Part shown: positions 1-7,404 of the stretch, in pieces
Layout: each line of letters starts with the position of its first letter
How positions within the stretch are numbered: the stretch's first letter is position 1
From: Candidatus Anderseniibacteriota bacterium
GTDB lineage: Bacteria > Patescibacteria > Andersenbacteria > UBA10190
DNA length: 64,000 nt
Reading direction: 5' to 3'
NCBI GenBank assembly: GCA_021414205.1
Contig: JAIOOW010000002.1
Span: 372,001 to 436,000, forward strand
Notes under the pieces: generated by a model
Databases searched by the model: none
The model's input: the letters and a program-made list of their open reading frames with translations, nothing else
What the model was told of the DNA's origin: nothing
Program-made: the position numbers and the translations under genes

Positions 1-960
1 ACGGTGGACCTATCCCGAAAAATCATTGTCTTTCTTGATATGCCCAACAATGCCTTATTGGAACGCCTACGGTCCCTTTTGTCACACGACGAAAAGATGA
101 TTGAGAGCAAAATCACTGACAAGAATCAGAAGGGCGGCAACCGTACTAAGACAGTGATTATTAAGGGTTTCCCTGCGGTAGTATTCTGTTCGGCAGGCTT
201 AAAAATTGATGAGCAAGAAGGAACCCGCTTTATACTCCTTTCCCCAGAGATAAGCCAAGACAAATTGCGTGAGGGTATAAACCAGCGACTGCGAAAGGAA
301 TCTAACGAACAAGAGTTTCGGGAGTGGCTAGGGAGCGATCCAACTCGCCAATTGCTAAAGTTGCGCATACAAGCTATCAAACAAGAAAAAATCGCCGAGA
401 TTATTGTGCCAGACGATGAGAAAGAAACTATCCGTCAGTATTTCTTAGAGGGTAAGGACGTTTTGAAACCACGTCACCAAAGAGACATTGGCAGGTTGAT
501 TGGACTAACCAAAACCTTTGCCCTTCTTAATTGTTGGTTTCGTCAGAGAAAGGGAAGAACCATATACGCCACAATGGATGATGTGCAAGAGGCTACACGC
601 CTATGGGATAAGATTGCAGAGAGCCAAGAGCATAATCTTCCTCCTTATGTCTATGACCTATACAAAGACGTGATATTGCCCGCCTGGAAGGAAAAGAATG
701 AGGATAAAGTAATGCCAGATGAATGGGTAGGTGTGAGCCAGCAGGAGATTATGCGTAAGCACTATACGGCTTATGGTACGCATCTTGCCGAATGGCAACT
801 GCGGCAACAAATCCTGCCGATGATAGAAACAGCGGGACTGATTATCCGAGAGAAAGATGACAAGGACAGGCGGCATATTCTTGTCTGCCCCACCCTCAAA
901 CTCAATATCAATGAAAGCGAGGAATATAGTGAGCCACCCCGTGGGGTAACAGATAAATAG
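1..960 (+). CDS. AAA+ ATPase/helicase-like protein, C-terminal part (5' truncated by window)
   Basis: The frame is open to the first base of the window, so the true start lies outside. What remains looks like the back half of an AAA+ ATPase. A hydrophobic Walker B-like strand ends in FLDMPN. A sensor-1-like strand (GFPAVVFCSAG) follows, then TRFILLSPE, where the Arg could be the arginine finger. The last ~80 residues resemble a winged helix (VSQQEIM, then a basic helix and IIREKDDKDRR). This is the layout of replicative helicase or primase-helicase proteins of phages and integrative elements. The Walker A motif must be upstream and is not visible. A role in element replication or regulation is inferred. 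Confidence 0.5.
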   Translation, partial: TVDLSRKIIVFLDMPNNALLERLRSLLSHDEKMIESKITDKNQKGGNRTKTVIIKGFPAVVFCSAGLKIDEQEGTRFILLSPEISQDKLREGINQRLRKESNEQEFREWLGSDPTRQLLKLRIQAIKQEKIAEIIVPDDEKETIRQYFLEGKDVLKPRHQRDIGRLIGLTKTFALLNCWFRQRKGRTIYATMDDVQEATRLWDKIAESQEHNLPPYVYDLYKDVILPAWKEKNEDKVMPDEWVGVSQQEIMRKHYTAYGTHLAEWQLRQQILPMIETAGLIIREKDDKDRRHILVCPTLKLNINESEEYSEPPRGVTDK

Positions 961-985
961 GGAAAATTAGCGCAAATTAGTACAT

Positions 986-1004
986 AATCCTTAATAATTT
1001 CGGC
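986..1004 (+). repeat. Repeated 5' leader motif, copy 1
   Basis: The 19-nt motif AATCYTTAATAATTTCGGC lies 8 nt before the ATG at 1013. The same motif occurs at 1804-1822 before the next gene. Flanking bases are also similar (roughly 970-1010 against 1788-1828), which gives about 40 nt of related leader. It may be a promoter/operator or a translation leader shared by the element's cargo genes. Confidence 0.55.
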
Positions 1005-1012
1005 AAAATTCT

Positions 1013-1699
1013 ATGAGCAACACATCACCAAAACAAATAACGGCTAACCAACAAAACGCCCAGAAAAGTACTGGACCAAAAACTCCTGAAGGGAAAGCTG
1101 TTTCCAAGAACAACGCCCTTAAGCACGGACTACTGACACGAGACATGGTATTACCAACAGAAGATGCGGAAGTGCTAACGGAGCTAACTACGGAGGTATG
1201 GAAGGAATTACAGCCTGTTGGTCAACTAGAGCAATTTTTAGTTGAGCGCATTGTCGCAAATATGTGGCGTATTAAAAGGTTGCACCGTATTGAGACAGGG
1301 TTATTTACCACTGAAAGCGTGGACCAGCTTGCGGGACGTATTCGTGGTCAGGCACGAGAATTTGAACATAAAGAGTCTCTGTTTCCGAATTTGGAAATGG
1401 AGACAACAACCATTACTGACGAGAAAAAACACGCCGAGATAATCGCTAAAGCCGAAGCACTGGAAAAGACGTGGGATTCAGACATTACCAGTATAAGTAG
1501 TGCCTTTCGGAGCGATGCCGTAGACAATGACGTACTGGCAAAAATAATCCGTTACGAAGTTTCTCTGGAGCGTAGCTTCACTAAGGCTTTACATGAACTG
1601 CAACGCTTACAAGCCAAGCGAAATGACGATACGACACCCCCTCCTGTCGCCGTTGATATTGATATTTCAGGTGATAAACCAAATGGGTTCGTTTCGTAA
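1013..1699 (+). CDS. Conserved hypothetical protein (NA-x-KSTGPKTPEGK N-terminus)
   Basis: The protein has 228 residues. Its N-terminus contains ANQQNAQKSTGPKTPEGK followed by NNALKHGL. This signature recurs at the start of many uncharacterised proteins in environmental bacteria, and I know of no assigned function. The rest is largely charged and helical, with a long predicted helix between about residues 55 and 110. No catalytic motif, membrane segment or metal site is apparent. It is the first of two cargo genes that share an upstream leader motif, and it sits between the helicase-like gene and a Cys-containing protein. The basic start could contact DNA, but that is a guess. Confidence 0.6.
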   Translation: MSNTSPKQITANQQNAQKSTGPKTPEGKAVSKNNALKHGLLTRDMVLPTEDAEVLTELTTEVWKELQPVGQLEQFLVERIVANMWRIKRLHRIETGLFTTESVDQLAGRIRGQAREFEHKESLFPNLEMETTTITDEKKHAEIIAKAEALEKTWDSDITSISSAFRSDAVDNDVLAKIIRYEVSLERSFTKALHELQRLQAKRNDDTTPPPVAVDIDISGDKPNGFVS

Positions 1700-1803
1700 A
1701 ATATATCGTAGAAAACCGATATTTTCCGATATATCAGGTATAAACGGTCAATATAGGCAAAAGAGGTCAGTTTATGAAGCATTTTCCGTGCAAATCAACG
1801 CAC

Positions 1804-1822
1804 AATCTTTAATAATTTCGGC
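1804..1822 (+). repeat. Repeated 5' leader motif, copy 2
   Basis: Second copy of AATCYTTAATAATTTCGGC, 18 nt before the ATG at 1841. See 986-1004 for the first copy. Confidence 0.55.
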
Positions 1823-1840
1823 GGAATAATTACCAACACT

Positions 1841-2437
1841 ATGGCACGAGCAAAAGCGGAAACATCTAACTCACTCAAAATATCTTGGCTTAAAAAACAA
1901 GGATATTTTCCAAAAGGAGAATCTTGGCGTAGCGGTAATGTTACGTGGACTCTTGGTATGAGCGAGAATAAAAGTAGCATCGGCATTGATATTACGGCGG
2001 GCATGACCGAGGAAGAAAACTATATCCGACTGCACTACACTTATACGGACTACTGGACCAAAGAGAAGTCAGATATGAACTATAAGATTCAACTGGAAAC
2101 CACACCCTGTCATTTTGGTGGCGTGCGTTATTGGTTTATCTGTCCTCTATCCAAGAATGGCCAATATTGCGGACGACGAGTGGGAGTTATTTACAACATC
2201 GGCAAATGGTTTGGCTGCCGTCATTGCGGAGATATTGCCTATCAAGCCCAGTTTGAGGGTGGCAACTTCCGTATGGGTTCAGTTACCGAACCAGATGTTG
2301 AAAAAGCATTCAGTGAAGCAAAAACTCACTACTATAACGGCAAGCCGACAAGAAAATATAAACGCTACCTAAGACTACGGCAAAAGATGAATAATTCATG
2401 GATTCGAGCGGCTTCAAGGTTTGGCAATATCTTCTAA
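1841..2437 (+). CDS. Uncharacterised protein with Cys/His zinc-knuckle-like motifs
   Basis: The protein has 198 residues. The middle contains a Cys pattern (CPLSKNGQYC, then CRHCGDIAY), which could bind one zinc ion. N-terminal to this is a beta-rich stretch containing Trp and Tyr. The C-terminus is strongly basic (KPTRKYKRYLRLRQK). Similar proteins are often found next to recombinases in environmental bacterial genomes, but I cannot name a family with confidence. The upstream repeat at 1804-1822 ties its expression to the preceding gene. Nucleic-acid binding is plausible from the basic tail and possible zinc site. Only the reading frame and context are well supported. Confidence 0.6.
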   Translation: MARAKAETSNSLKISWLKKQGYFPKGESWRSGNVTWTLGMSENKSSIGIDITAGMTEEENYIRLHYTYTDYWTKEKSDMNYKIQLETTPCHFGGVRYWFICPLSKNGQYCGRRVGVIYNIGKWFGCRHCGDIAYQAQFEGGNFRMGSVTEPDVEKAFSEAKTHYYNGKPTRKYKRYLRLRQKMNNSWIRAASRFGNIF

Positions 2438-2455
2438 TAATGGCATTATGAACAC

Positions 2456-2573
2456 GTTGACCCAGTTGAAGATTAAACCCGTGAGATTTTTTTATAGGCT
2501 TGTGGGCTGCAAAGGGCGGTCTGCCAGAAGCCTATCCTCACGGAAAAAGCAACTGGGTCAACCAGACCGTCCT
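2456..2573 (+). ncRNA. Candidate structured RNA or leader with pseudoknot, upstream of the recombinase
   Basis: Three nested perfect helices can form: 2456-2468 with 2550-2562 (13 bp), 2479-2485 with 2537-2543 (7 bp) and 2494-2501 with 2528-2535 (8 bp). They enclose a 26-nt apical loop. Part of that loop (2513-2523) is complementary to the 3' flank 2563-2573 (11 bp including one G-U), which would make a pseudoknot. In addition, TGGGTCAA (2554-2561) can pair with TTGACCCA at 2597-2604, codons 2-4 of the recombinase, in competition with the outer helix. The segment contains no good ORF. It could be a regulatory leader, a recombination site or a stand-alone RNA. It matches no RNA family that I recognise. 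Confidence 0.5.
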
Positions 2574-2592
2574 TTTATGTTGATAAATTACT

Positions 2593-4320
2593 ATGATTGA
2601 CCCAAAAATTGTTCAAAAAAGCTATATCTGCACTTACGCTCGTAAGTCCGAAGAGGACAAGTATAAGCAGGTCCAGTCTATTCCCGACCAGCTCAAAATC
2701 AATCAACAGATTGCAGATTTTCACGAAATAAAAATTCCTGCCAAGCATGTGTACATGGAAGAAATGTCCGCGGGTGAACCTGGCAGACCAGTATTCAACC
2801 AGCTCATAGAAACAATACAAAAGAACACTCATACAATTCTCGTCTGCTGGCACTTTAATCGTCTAACACGTAACCCAATAGACGAAGGAGTACTCAAATG
2901 GTTATTACAGAAAGGCAAGCTAACCATCATTACCCCCAATCAAGTCTTTGATCAAAATACCAACGTCATTATCACATCAGTTGAAGGAGCGCAGGGCAAT
3001 CAATTTCTTATTGAATTAAGCCGCAACGTAATACGTGGCTTAAATTCTAAGCGAGCAAAAGGTGTTCCCAGTGGCGTAGCACCTGCTGGATACCGTAACG
3101 GTGGGACCGAGAAAGGCAATAAATGGTTTGAGCCAGATGATGGAGACCCGAATCGCTTTCTGCTAGTTCAAGATGCACTCAAGCTAGTCATAAACGGAAT
3201 AGAACCAATGGACGCTTTCCGCAGATTAAATGACGATTGGAAATTCCTGACAATTAAAAGAAAGAGACACGGTGGGACTCCTATCTCAAAATCTGTATGG
3301 TACGAGATGCTAAGAAACCCTATCTACTGCGGACAATTTATTGCACTTGATGAGTGGCATGAAGTTAAGGACCCTCATTTCAAGCCAATGATTACGGAAG
3401 AAGAATATTGGGAGCTGCAATCAAAACTAGGAGTTAAGGGACGGACAAGACCAAAGCTACAAGATGAAGAGCAAGCTGCCTTTTTACAAGCTCTAACCTG
3501 TGGCGAGTGTGGCAATAAAATGAGTCGGGATCGTAAACGACAGATACGCTGTCTCTGTAAGCATAAATACAGTGCCTTGCATCGTGATACTTGCCCCATG
3601 TGTGGTCTTCATGAATCAAAGGTCCCGTCTGATCGCAAACATACCTATGACTTCTATTTCTGTCCTACGGGCAAGAAAAAGCAGTGTTCTCAACCAACTA
3701 TCCCTACAGAGGCAGTAGAAAGCCAAATTGCCACTGTCCTTGATAGCGTTAGCATCCCCCAAGAATTTATTGACTGGGCTATGGCTTACCTGGAAACGAA
3801 AAACGATGAGGTAATTGTTAGCCGAGAGGCTAGACTGCAATCTTTGCAGAAGGCTTATAAAGAAAGTGAGGAAGAATTGAATCGCATGAACCGTTTATAC
3901 ATAAAGGGCGGTTTTGAGCACGAAGGTGGCGATGAGGAGTATCAAAAAATGAAACGGGAGCAACTCTCTAAAAAGAAAGCACTGCAAAAACAGTTGAGCG
4001 AATTTGATACCTCTGGTGATAATTGGAGAGAGCGAACGGAGGGAGGGTACGATTTCTGTAAAGAGGCACTGACTGAATTTACACTCGGAAGCTACCGAAC
4101 CAAGCGTGGCGTCCTACTTCATATCTACCAAAAAGCCACTGTGCAGGCAGATAAGGTCCGAATAGACATAGAGCTACCATTCCAATTCATGAAAAATAAG
4201 ATGCATAACCTTAAGACCAAGTTTGGACTTACCGAACCAGGCAAAATTGAAGAATTGTTGAGAGATACGGGCAAACAAGAGGATATTGATGCCGTAAAAA
4301 AGTTTTGGCTCCCCGGGTAG
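2593..4320 (+). CDS. Large serine recombinase (integrase)
   Basis: The protein has 575 residues. Domains in order: a resolvase-type catalytic domain (residues ~10-150; YARKSEE with nucleophile Ser19, then QSIPDQ and FNRLTRNP); a recombinase domain (~165-270; RAKGVPSGVAPAGY); a zinc ribbon (~295-365, several CxxC pairs); and a C-terminal coiled coil (~400-470). Length and order match phage and ICE large serine integrases. The last residues and the stop codon (4306-4320) are encoded by the 3' end of the tRNA-Asn gene read on the opposite strand, so insertion set the protein's C-terminus. The start ATG has no clear Shine-Dalgarno sequence and follows the folded segment 2456-2573. It probably catalyses integration and excision of the element. 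Confidence 0.93.
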   Translation: MIDPKIVQKSYICTYARKSEEDKYKQVQSIPDQLKINQQIADFHEIKIPAKHVYMEEMSAGEPGRPVFNQLIETIQKNTHTILVCWHFNRLTRNPIDEGVLKWLLQKGKLTIITPNQVFDQNTNVIITSVEGAQGNQFLIELSRNVIRGLNSKRAKGVPSGVAPAGYRNGGTEKGNKWFEPDDGDPNRFLLVQDALKLVINGIEPMDAFRRLNDDWKFLTIKRKRHGGTPISKSVWYEMLRNPIYCGQFIALDEWHEVKDPHFKPMITEEEYWELQSKLGVKGRTRPKLQDEEQAAFLQALTCGECGNKMSRDRKRQIRCLCKHKYSALHRDTCPMCGLHESKVPSDRKHTYDFYFCPTGKKKQCSQPTIPTEAVESQIATVLDSVSIPQEFIDWAMAYLETKNDEVIVSREARLQSLQKAYKESEEELNRMNRLYIKGGFEHEGGDEEYQKMKREQLSKKKALQKQLSEFDTSGDNWRERTEGGYDFCKEALTEFTLGSYRTKRGVLLHIYQKATVQADKVRIDIELPFQFMKNKMHNLKTKFGLTEPGKIEELLRDTGKQEDIDAVKKFWLPG

Positions 4321-4380
4321 GATTCGAACCTACGACCATCGCCTTAACAGGGCGTTGCTCTGCCGCTGAGCTACCAGGGA
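4306..4380 (-). tRNA. tRNA-Asn (anticodon GTT), CCA encoded
   Basis: The 75-nt minus-strand gene has an acceptor stem TCCCTGG/CCGGGGA, discriminator G and an encoded CCA (4306-4308). The anticodon loop reads CTGTTAA, with anticodon GTT. T-arm sequence GGTTCGAATCC is present. The other two tRNAs in the window lack encoded CCA. Here the CCA lies exactly at the junction with the integrative element and may have been supplied by it. Confidence 0.95.
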
Positions 4381-4407
4381 ATATCGCGGATTTCTCCACG
4401 TATTCAT

Positions 4408-4435
4408 ATAGTACGGAAAATGCTCTCTTTTGCAA
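4408..4435 (-). promoter_or_regulatory. Promoter of tRNA-Asn
   Basis: On the minus strand, TTGCAA (4430-4435) and TACTAT (4408-4413) are separated by 16 nt, about 27 nt upstream of the tRNA 5' end. The TTGCAA palindrome could also serve as the -35 element of gpmI on the other strand. Confidence 0.65.
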
Positions 4436-4463
4436 CCTTTAGCCCCATGATAAGGTATAGAAC

Positions 4464-6062
4464 ATGGAACCCACCAAACGACCCCGCCCGCTTGTCATGA
4501 TGCTACTCGACGGATACGGCATCAGCTTTATCAAGGAAGGAAATGCCATTATGGCTGCCAAAAAGCCGAATATCGACCGATTAATGAAAGAATATCCCAT
4601 GGCGGTTATTGGTGCTGGAGGAGAGGAAGTAGGCTTGCCGTGGGGAGAAGTTGGAAATTCTGAAACAGGGCATCAGAATATCGGATCCGGCAGGGTTATG
4701 TATCAATTCTTACCCCGCATTGACCAAGCAATTACAGATAAAACATTTTTTACAAATCCGGAATTAGTAGCCGCAATTGAGCACGTGAAGAATAATCCGA
4801 ATGCTGCGCTGCATACCATGGGAATGCTTTCTAATGGTGGCGTACACAGCCACATCAATCATCAATTTGCACTACTGCAAGCAGCCGCAGATGCGGGCAT
4901 TGGGGATCGAACATATATCCATATTTTCTTAGACGGACGAGATTCTTCCCCGGATGATGCTGACGGATTTATCGGGCAGCTAGAAGAAGTGATCAAAAAA
5001 ACAGGAGCAGGCAGAATTGAAACAATTATCGGGCGATACTACGCAATGGATCGTGCCGGAAACTGGGATAGGACGCAGGTAGCATACGATTTGCTCGTGC
5101 ATGCAAAAGGTCAGCACTTCCCTACGTGGAAAGAAGCAATGGGATTTGCATTTAGCAGCAAGGACCAGCGCAACCTGGAAAACGCTCCGGCACTGGTGGT
5201 AGACGGTGACTCTCCCGTACGAACCATTCAAGATGGCGACTCAATTATTTTCTACAACTATCGATCAGACCGAGCGCGCCAAATTACCAAAGCGCTTGCC
5301 GACCCGACATTTAAAAAATTCCCTGTCGAACCTTGGAAAGACGTATATATTGCAACAATGGCTTCATACGAGGAAGCAGTGAAAACGCATGTCATGTTTA
5401 AAGACGAGGAAATAAAATTGCCGCTCGGAGAAATTTTTTCAAACAACGGACTCAAGCAGCTTAGAATTGCAGAGAGCGAAAAGTTTGCCCACGTCACCTA
5501 TTTCTTCAACGGAGGACGAGAAAAACCGTACCCCGGAGAAAACGATATTCAAATTCCATCGATTGCCACAAAAGACGTGAGCTTGCAGCCAGAAATGCGC
5601 GCACGAGAAATTACGACTCAGGTTATTCAAGAAATACAGAATGATCAATACGACATTATTGTGATGAACTACGCGAACCCAGACATGGTCGGCCATACGG
5701 GGAACTTTGATCCGACCGTAAAAGCAATAGAAATTATCGACGAAGAAGTGGGCAAAGTCGTAGATGCAACACTCGCACATGGTGGGGCAGTGCTTCTCAC
5801 GTGCGATCACGGGAATGCGGAAATCGTCATCAACCACTTAACGCACGAGCGCTCAACGGACCACACCAATAATCCGGTGCCGATTATTTACATTGCGCCA
5901 GATAACAAGCTTAAGTCCCCAAAAGACGACGCAATCGTGCAGCAAATACTAGCAACGCCGATTGGATTTTTGGCAGACGTTGCGCCTACTGCTTTGGAAA
6001 TTTTAGGGCTAGAAAAGCCAGACGAAATGACGGCCCAGAGCTTGCTTTCCAGCCTTTCCTAA
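4464..6062 (+). CDS. gpmI: 2,3-bisphosphoglycerate-independent phosphoglycerate mutase
   Basis: The protein has 532 residues, close to the family norm (~510-550). It interconverts 3- and 2-phosphoglycerate in glycolysis using two Mn ions. The first metal Asp is in LLDGYG near residue 16. The catalytic Ser is in GNSETGHQNIGSGR (~residues 72-85). DGRDSSPDDA and RYYAMDR follow in the phosphatase-transfer domain. Metal ligands recur in NYANPDMVGHTG, TCDHGNAE and STDHTNNPVP. The gene is convergent with rpoD and their stop codons overlap by 4 nt with no terminator between. A TATAGA box lies just before the ATG, so its mRNA probably has little or no leader. Confidence 0.97.
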   Translation: MEPTKRPRPLVMMLLDGYGISFIKEGNAIMAAKKPNIDRLMKEYPMAVIGAGGEEVGLPWGEVGNSETGHQNIGSGRVMYQFLPRIDQAITDKTFFTNPELVAAIEHVKNNPNAALHTMGMLSNGGVHSHINHQFALLQAAADAGIGDRTYIHIFLDGRDSSPDDADGFIGQLEEVIKKTGAGRIETIIGRYYAMDRAGNWDRTQVAYDLLVHAKGQHFPTWKEAMGFAFSSKDQRNLENAPALVVDGDSPVRTIQDGDSIIFYNYRSDRARQITKALADPTFKKFPVEPWKDVYIATMASYEEAVKTHVMFKDEEIKLPLGEIFSNNGLKQLRIAESEKFAHVTYFFNGGREKPYPGENDIQIPSIATKDVSLQPEMRAREITTQVIQEIQNDQYDIIVMNYANPDMVGHTGNFDPTVKAIEIIDEEVGKVVDATLAHGGAVLLTCDHGNAEIVINHLTHERSTDHTNNPVPIIYIAPDNKLKSPKDDAIVQQILATPIGFLADVAPTALEILGLEKPDEMTAQSLLSSLS

Positions 6063-7369
6063 TAATCTCTCAGTTTTTTAACCTTGTGATGGTCTCGGAT
6101 TTTTTCGAGCGCCTTGGCTTCAATCTGACGAATACGTTCTCGCGTTACATCGAATTCTTTTCCAACCTCTTCCAATGTATGAGTCACTCCGTCCATCAGC
6201 CCGAATCGCATTTCAAGAATCTTTTGTTCTCGCGGAGTTAAGTCGCCAAGAATTTCCGCTACGTGGCCTTCCAACAAATCTCGCCCAGCTGCTTGCTGAG
6301 GCGTAATTGTTACTTCGTCTTCGATAAAGTCTTTGAGCGTTGAATCTTCCTCATCATCTCCAACAGAGGCATCGATAGAAACTGTTTCCTGAGAAATCTT
6401 CATAATATGGCGAACCTTCTCAACCGGTAAGTCCATTTCAGCTGCAATTTCTTCCGGTAATGGGTCGCGACCTAAGTCTTGTAAAAGCCTTCGCTGAATC
6501 TGAGTGAACTTATTAATAGTTTCAACCATATGTACTGGAATACGGATTGTTCGAGACTGGTCTGCAAGTGCGCGCGTAATTGCCTGGCGAATCCACCATG
6601 TTCCGTACGTAGAGAATTTATATCCTTTTCTGTAATCAAACTTTTCAACGGCTCGGAACAACCCCAAGTTTCCTTCTTGAATTAAATCAAGGAGTGAAAG
6701 ATTTTTTCTTCCCGTATATTTTTTCGCAATAGAAACAACTAATCGCAAGTTTGCTTCTGCAAGTCGCTTGCGCGCTTCTTGATCGCCCTGCTCGATTCGT
6801 TTTGCAAGCTCAACCTCTTCATCGGCAGAAAGCAATGCCGCCTTACCGATTTCTCTTAGATACATCTGCACGGAATCATCCGAGATATTACTGATATCGA
6901 TAATGGAGTCAGTAGATACAGGCGCCTTTTCTTTCTTTACTTCTTTGCTTGCAAGAGCAGCAGGCAGTTCGTATCCGATTAAATTATCCTGGGGCTCTTC
7001 AATACGGATTCCTCGATTTTCCAATTCATCAAATAATTGCTCTAGAGCCTCAATGTGCTCCTCTACTTCTGGAATAGAATACAAGATTTCCTCTTCCGTA
7101 ACGAAACCCGTCTGCACACCTTTTTGCAATAACGCCTTGACCTTATCTGAAGCAATGACAGCTTCGATATCTTCTGTTGAAACTTTGCGCACTAGGCGCT
7201 TTACTGTTTTCTTTGTTACTTTCTTTTTCGGAGCAGCTTTTTTATGAACAGCAGTTTTCTTTTTAGCATGAGTATGAGCAGCAGAAGACTTCCGTTGAGA
7301 TGCGGATTTTTTTGCTTTGCCGCGAACTTGTCGCGGAGCTGCTTTTTTTGTCGCTTTCGCCTTCGCCAT
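6059..7369 (-). CDS. rpoD: RNA polymerase primary sigma factor (sigma-70)
   Basis: The protein has 436 residues from the MAKAK start; upstream in-frame residues are less likely to be coding. The first ~65 residues are extremely rich in Lys and Ala and look disordered. Region 1.1-like sequence follows, then region 1.2 (SVQMYLREIGK), region 2 (ANLRLVVSIAKKY, LIQEGNLGL, FSTYGTWWIRQAI), region 3 (VHMVETINK) and region 4 (LTPREQKILEMRFGL, helix-turn-helix with VTRERIRQIEAKALEK). It directs housekeeping transcription and should recognise the TTGNNN/TANNNT promoters seen in this window. It follows dnaG with a 35-nt gap, the classic macromolecular-synthesis order. It ends overlapping gpmI tail to tail. 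Confidence 0.97.
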   Translation of the reverse strand: MAKAKATKKAAPRQVRGKAKKSASQRKSSAAHTHAKKKTAVHKKAAPKKKVTKKTVKRLVRKVSTEDIEAVIASDKVKALLQKGVQTGFVTEEEILYSIPEVEEHIEALEQLFDELENRGIRIEEPQDNLIGYELPAALASKEVKKEKAPVSTDSIIDISNISDDSVQMYLREIGKAALLSADEEVELAKRIEQGDQEARKRLAEANLRLVVSIAKKYTGRKNLSLLDLIQEGNLGLFRAVEKFDYRKGYKFSTYGTWWIRQAITRALADQSRTIRIPVHMVETINKFTQIQRRLLQDLGRDPLPEEIAAEMDLPVEKVRHIMKISQETVSIDASVGDDEEDSTLKDFIEDEVTITPQQAAGRDLLEGHVAEILGDLTPREQKILEMRFGLMDGVTHTLEEVGKEFDVTRERIRQIEAKALEKIRDHHKVKKLRDY

Positions 7370-7404
7370 GAAAAAATGATTACTCGTACAATAATAACAC
7401 AAAA

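Larger units (their letters stand above)
1..4306. mobile_element. Right end of an integrative element at tRNA-Asn
   Basis: A large serine recombinase lies directly against the 3' end of a tRNA-Asn gene. Upstream of it are an AAA+ helicase-like gene and two proteins of unknown function. This is the usual arrangement of an element inserted at a tRNA 3' end, with the integrase gene next to the junction. The element extends left beyond the window, so the other attachment site cannot be seen. Unlike much of the chromosome to the right, these genes do not show a -10 box 6-8 nt before the start codon, which fits a foreign origin. Element identity is an inference from gene content and position. Confidence 0.7.
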
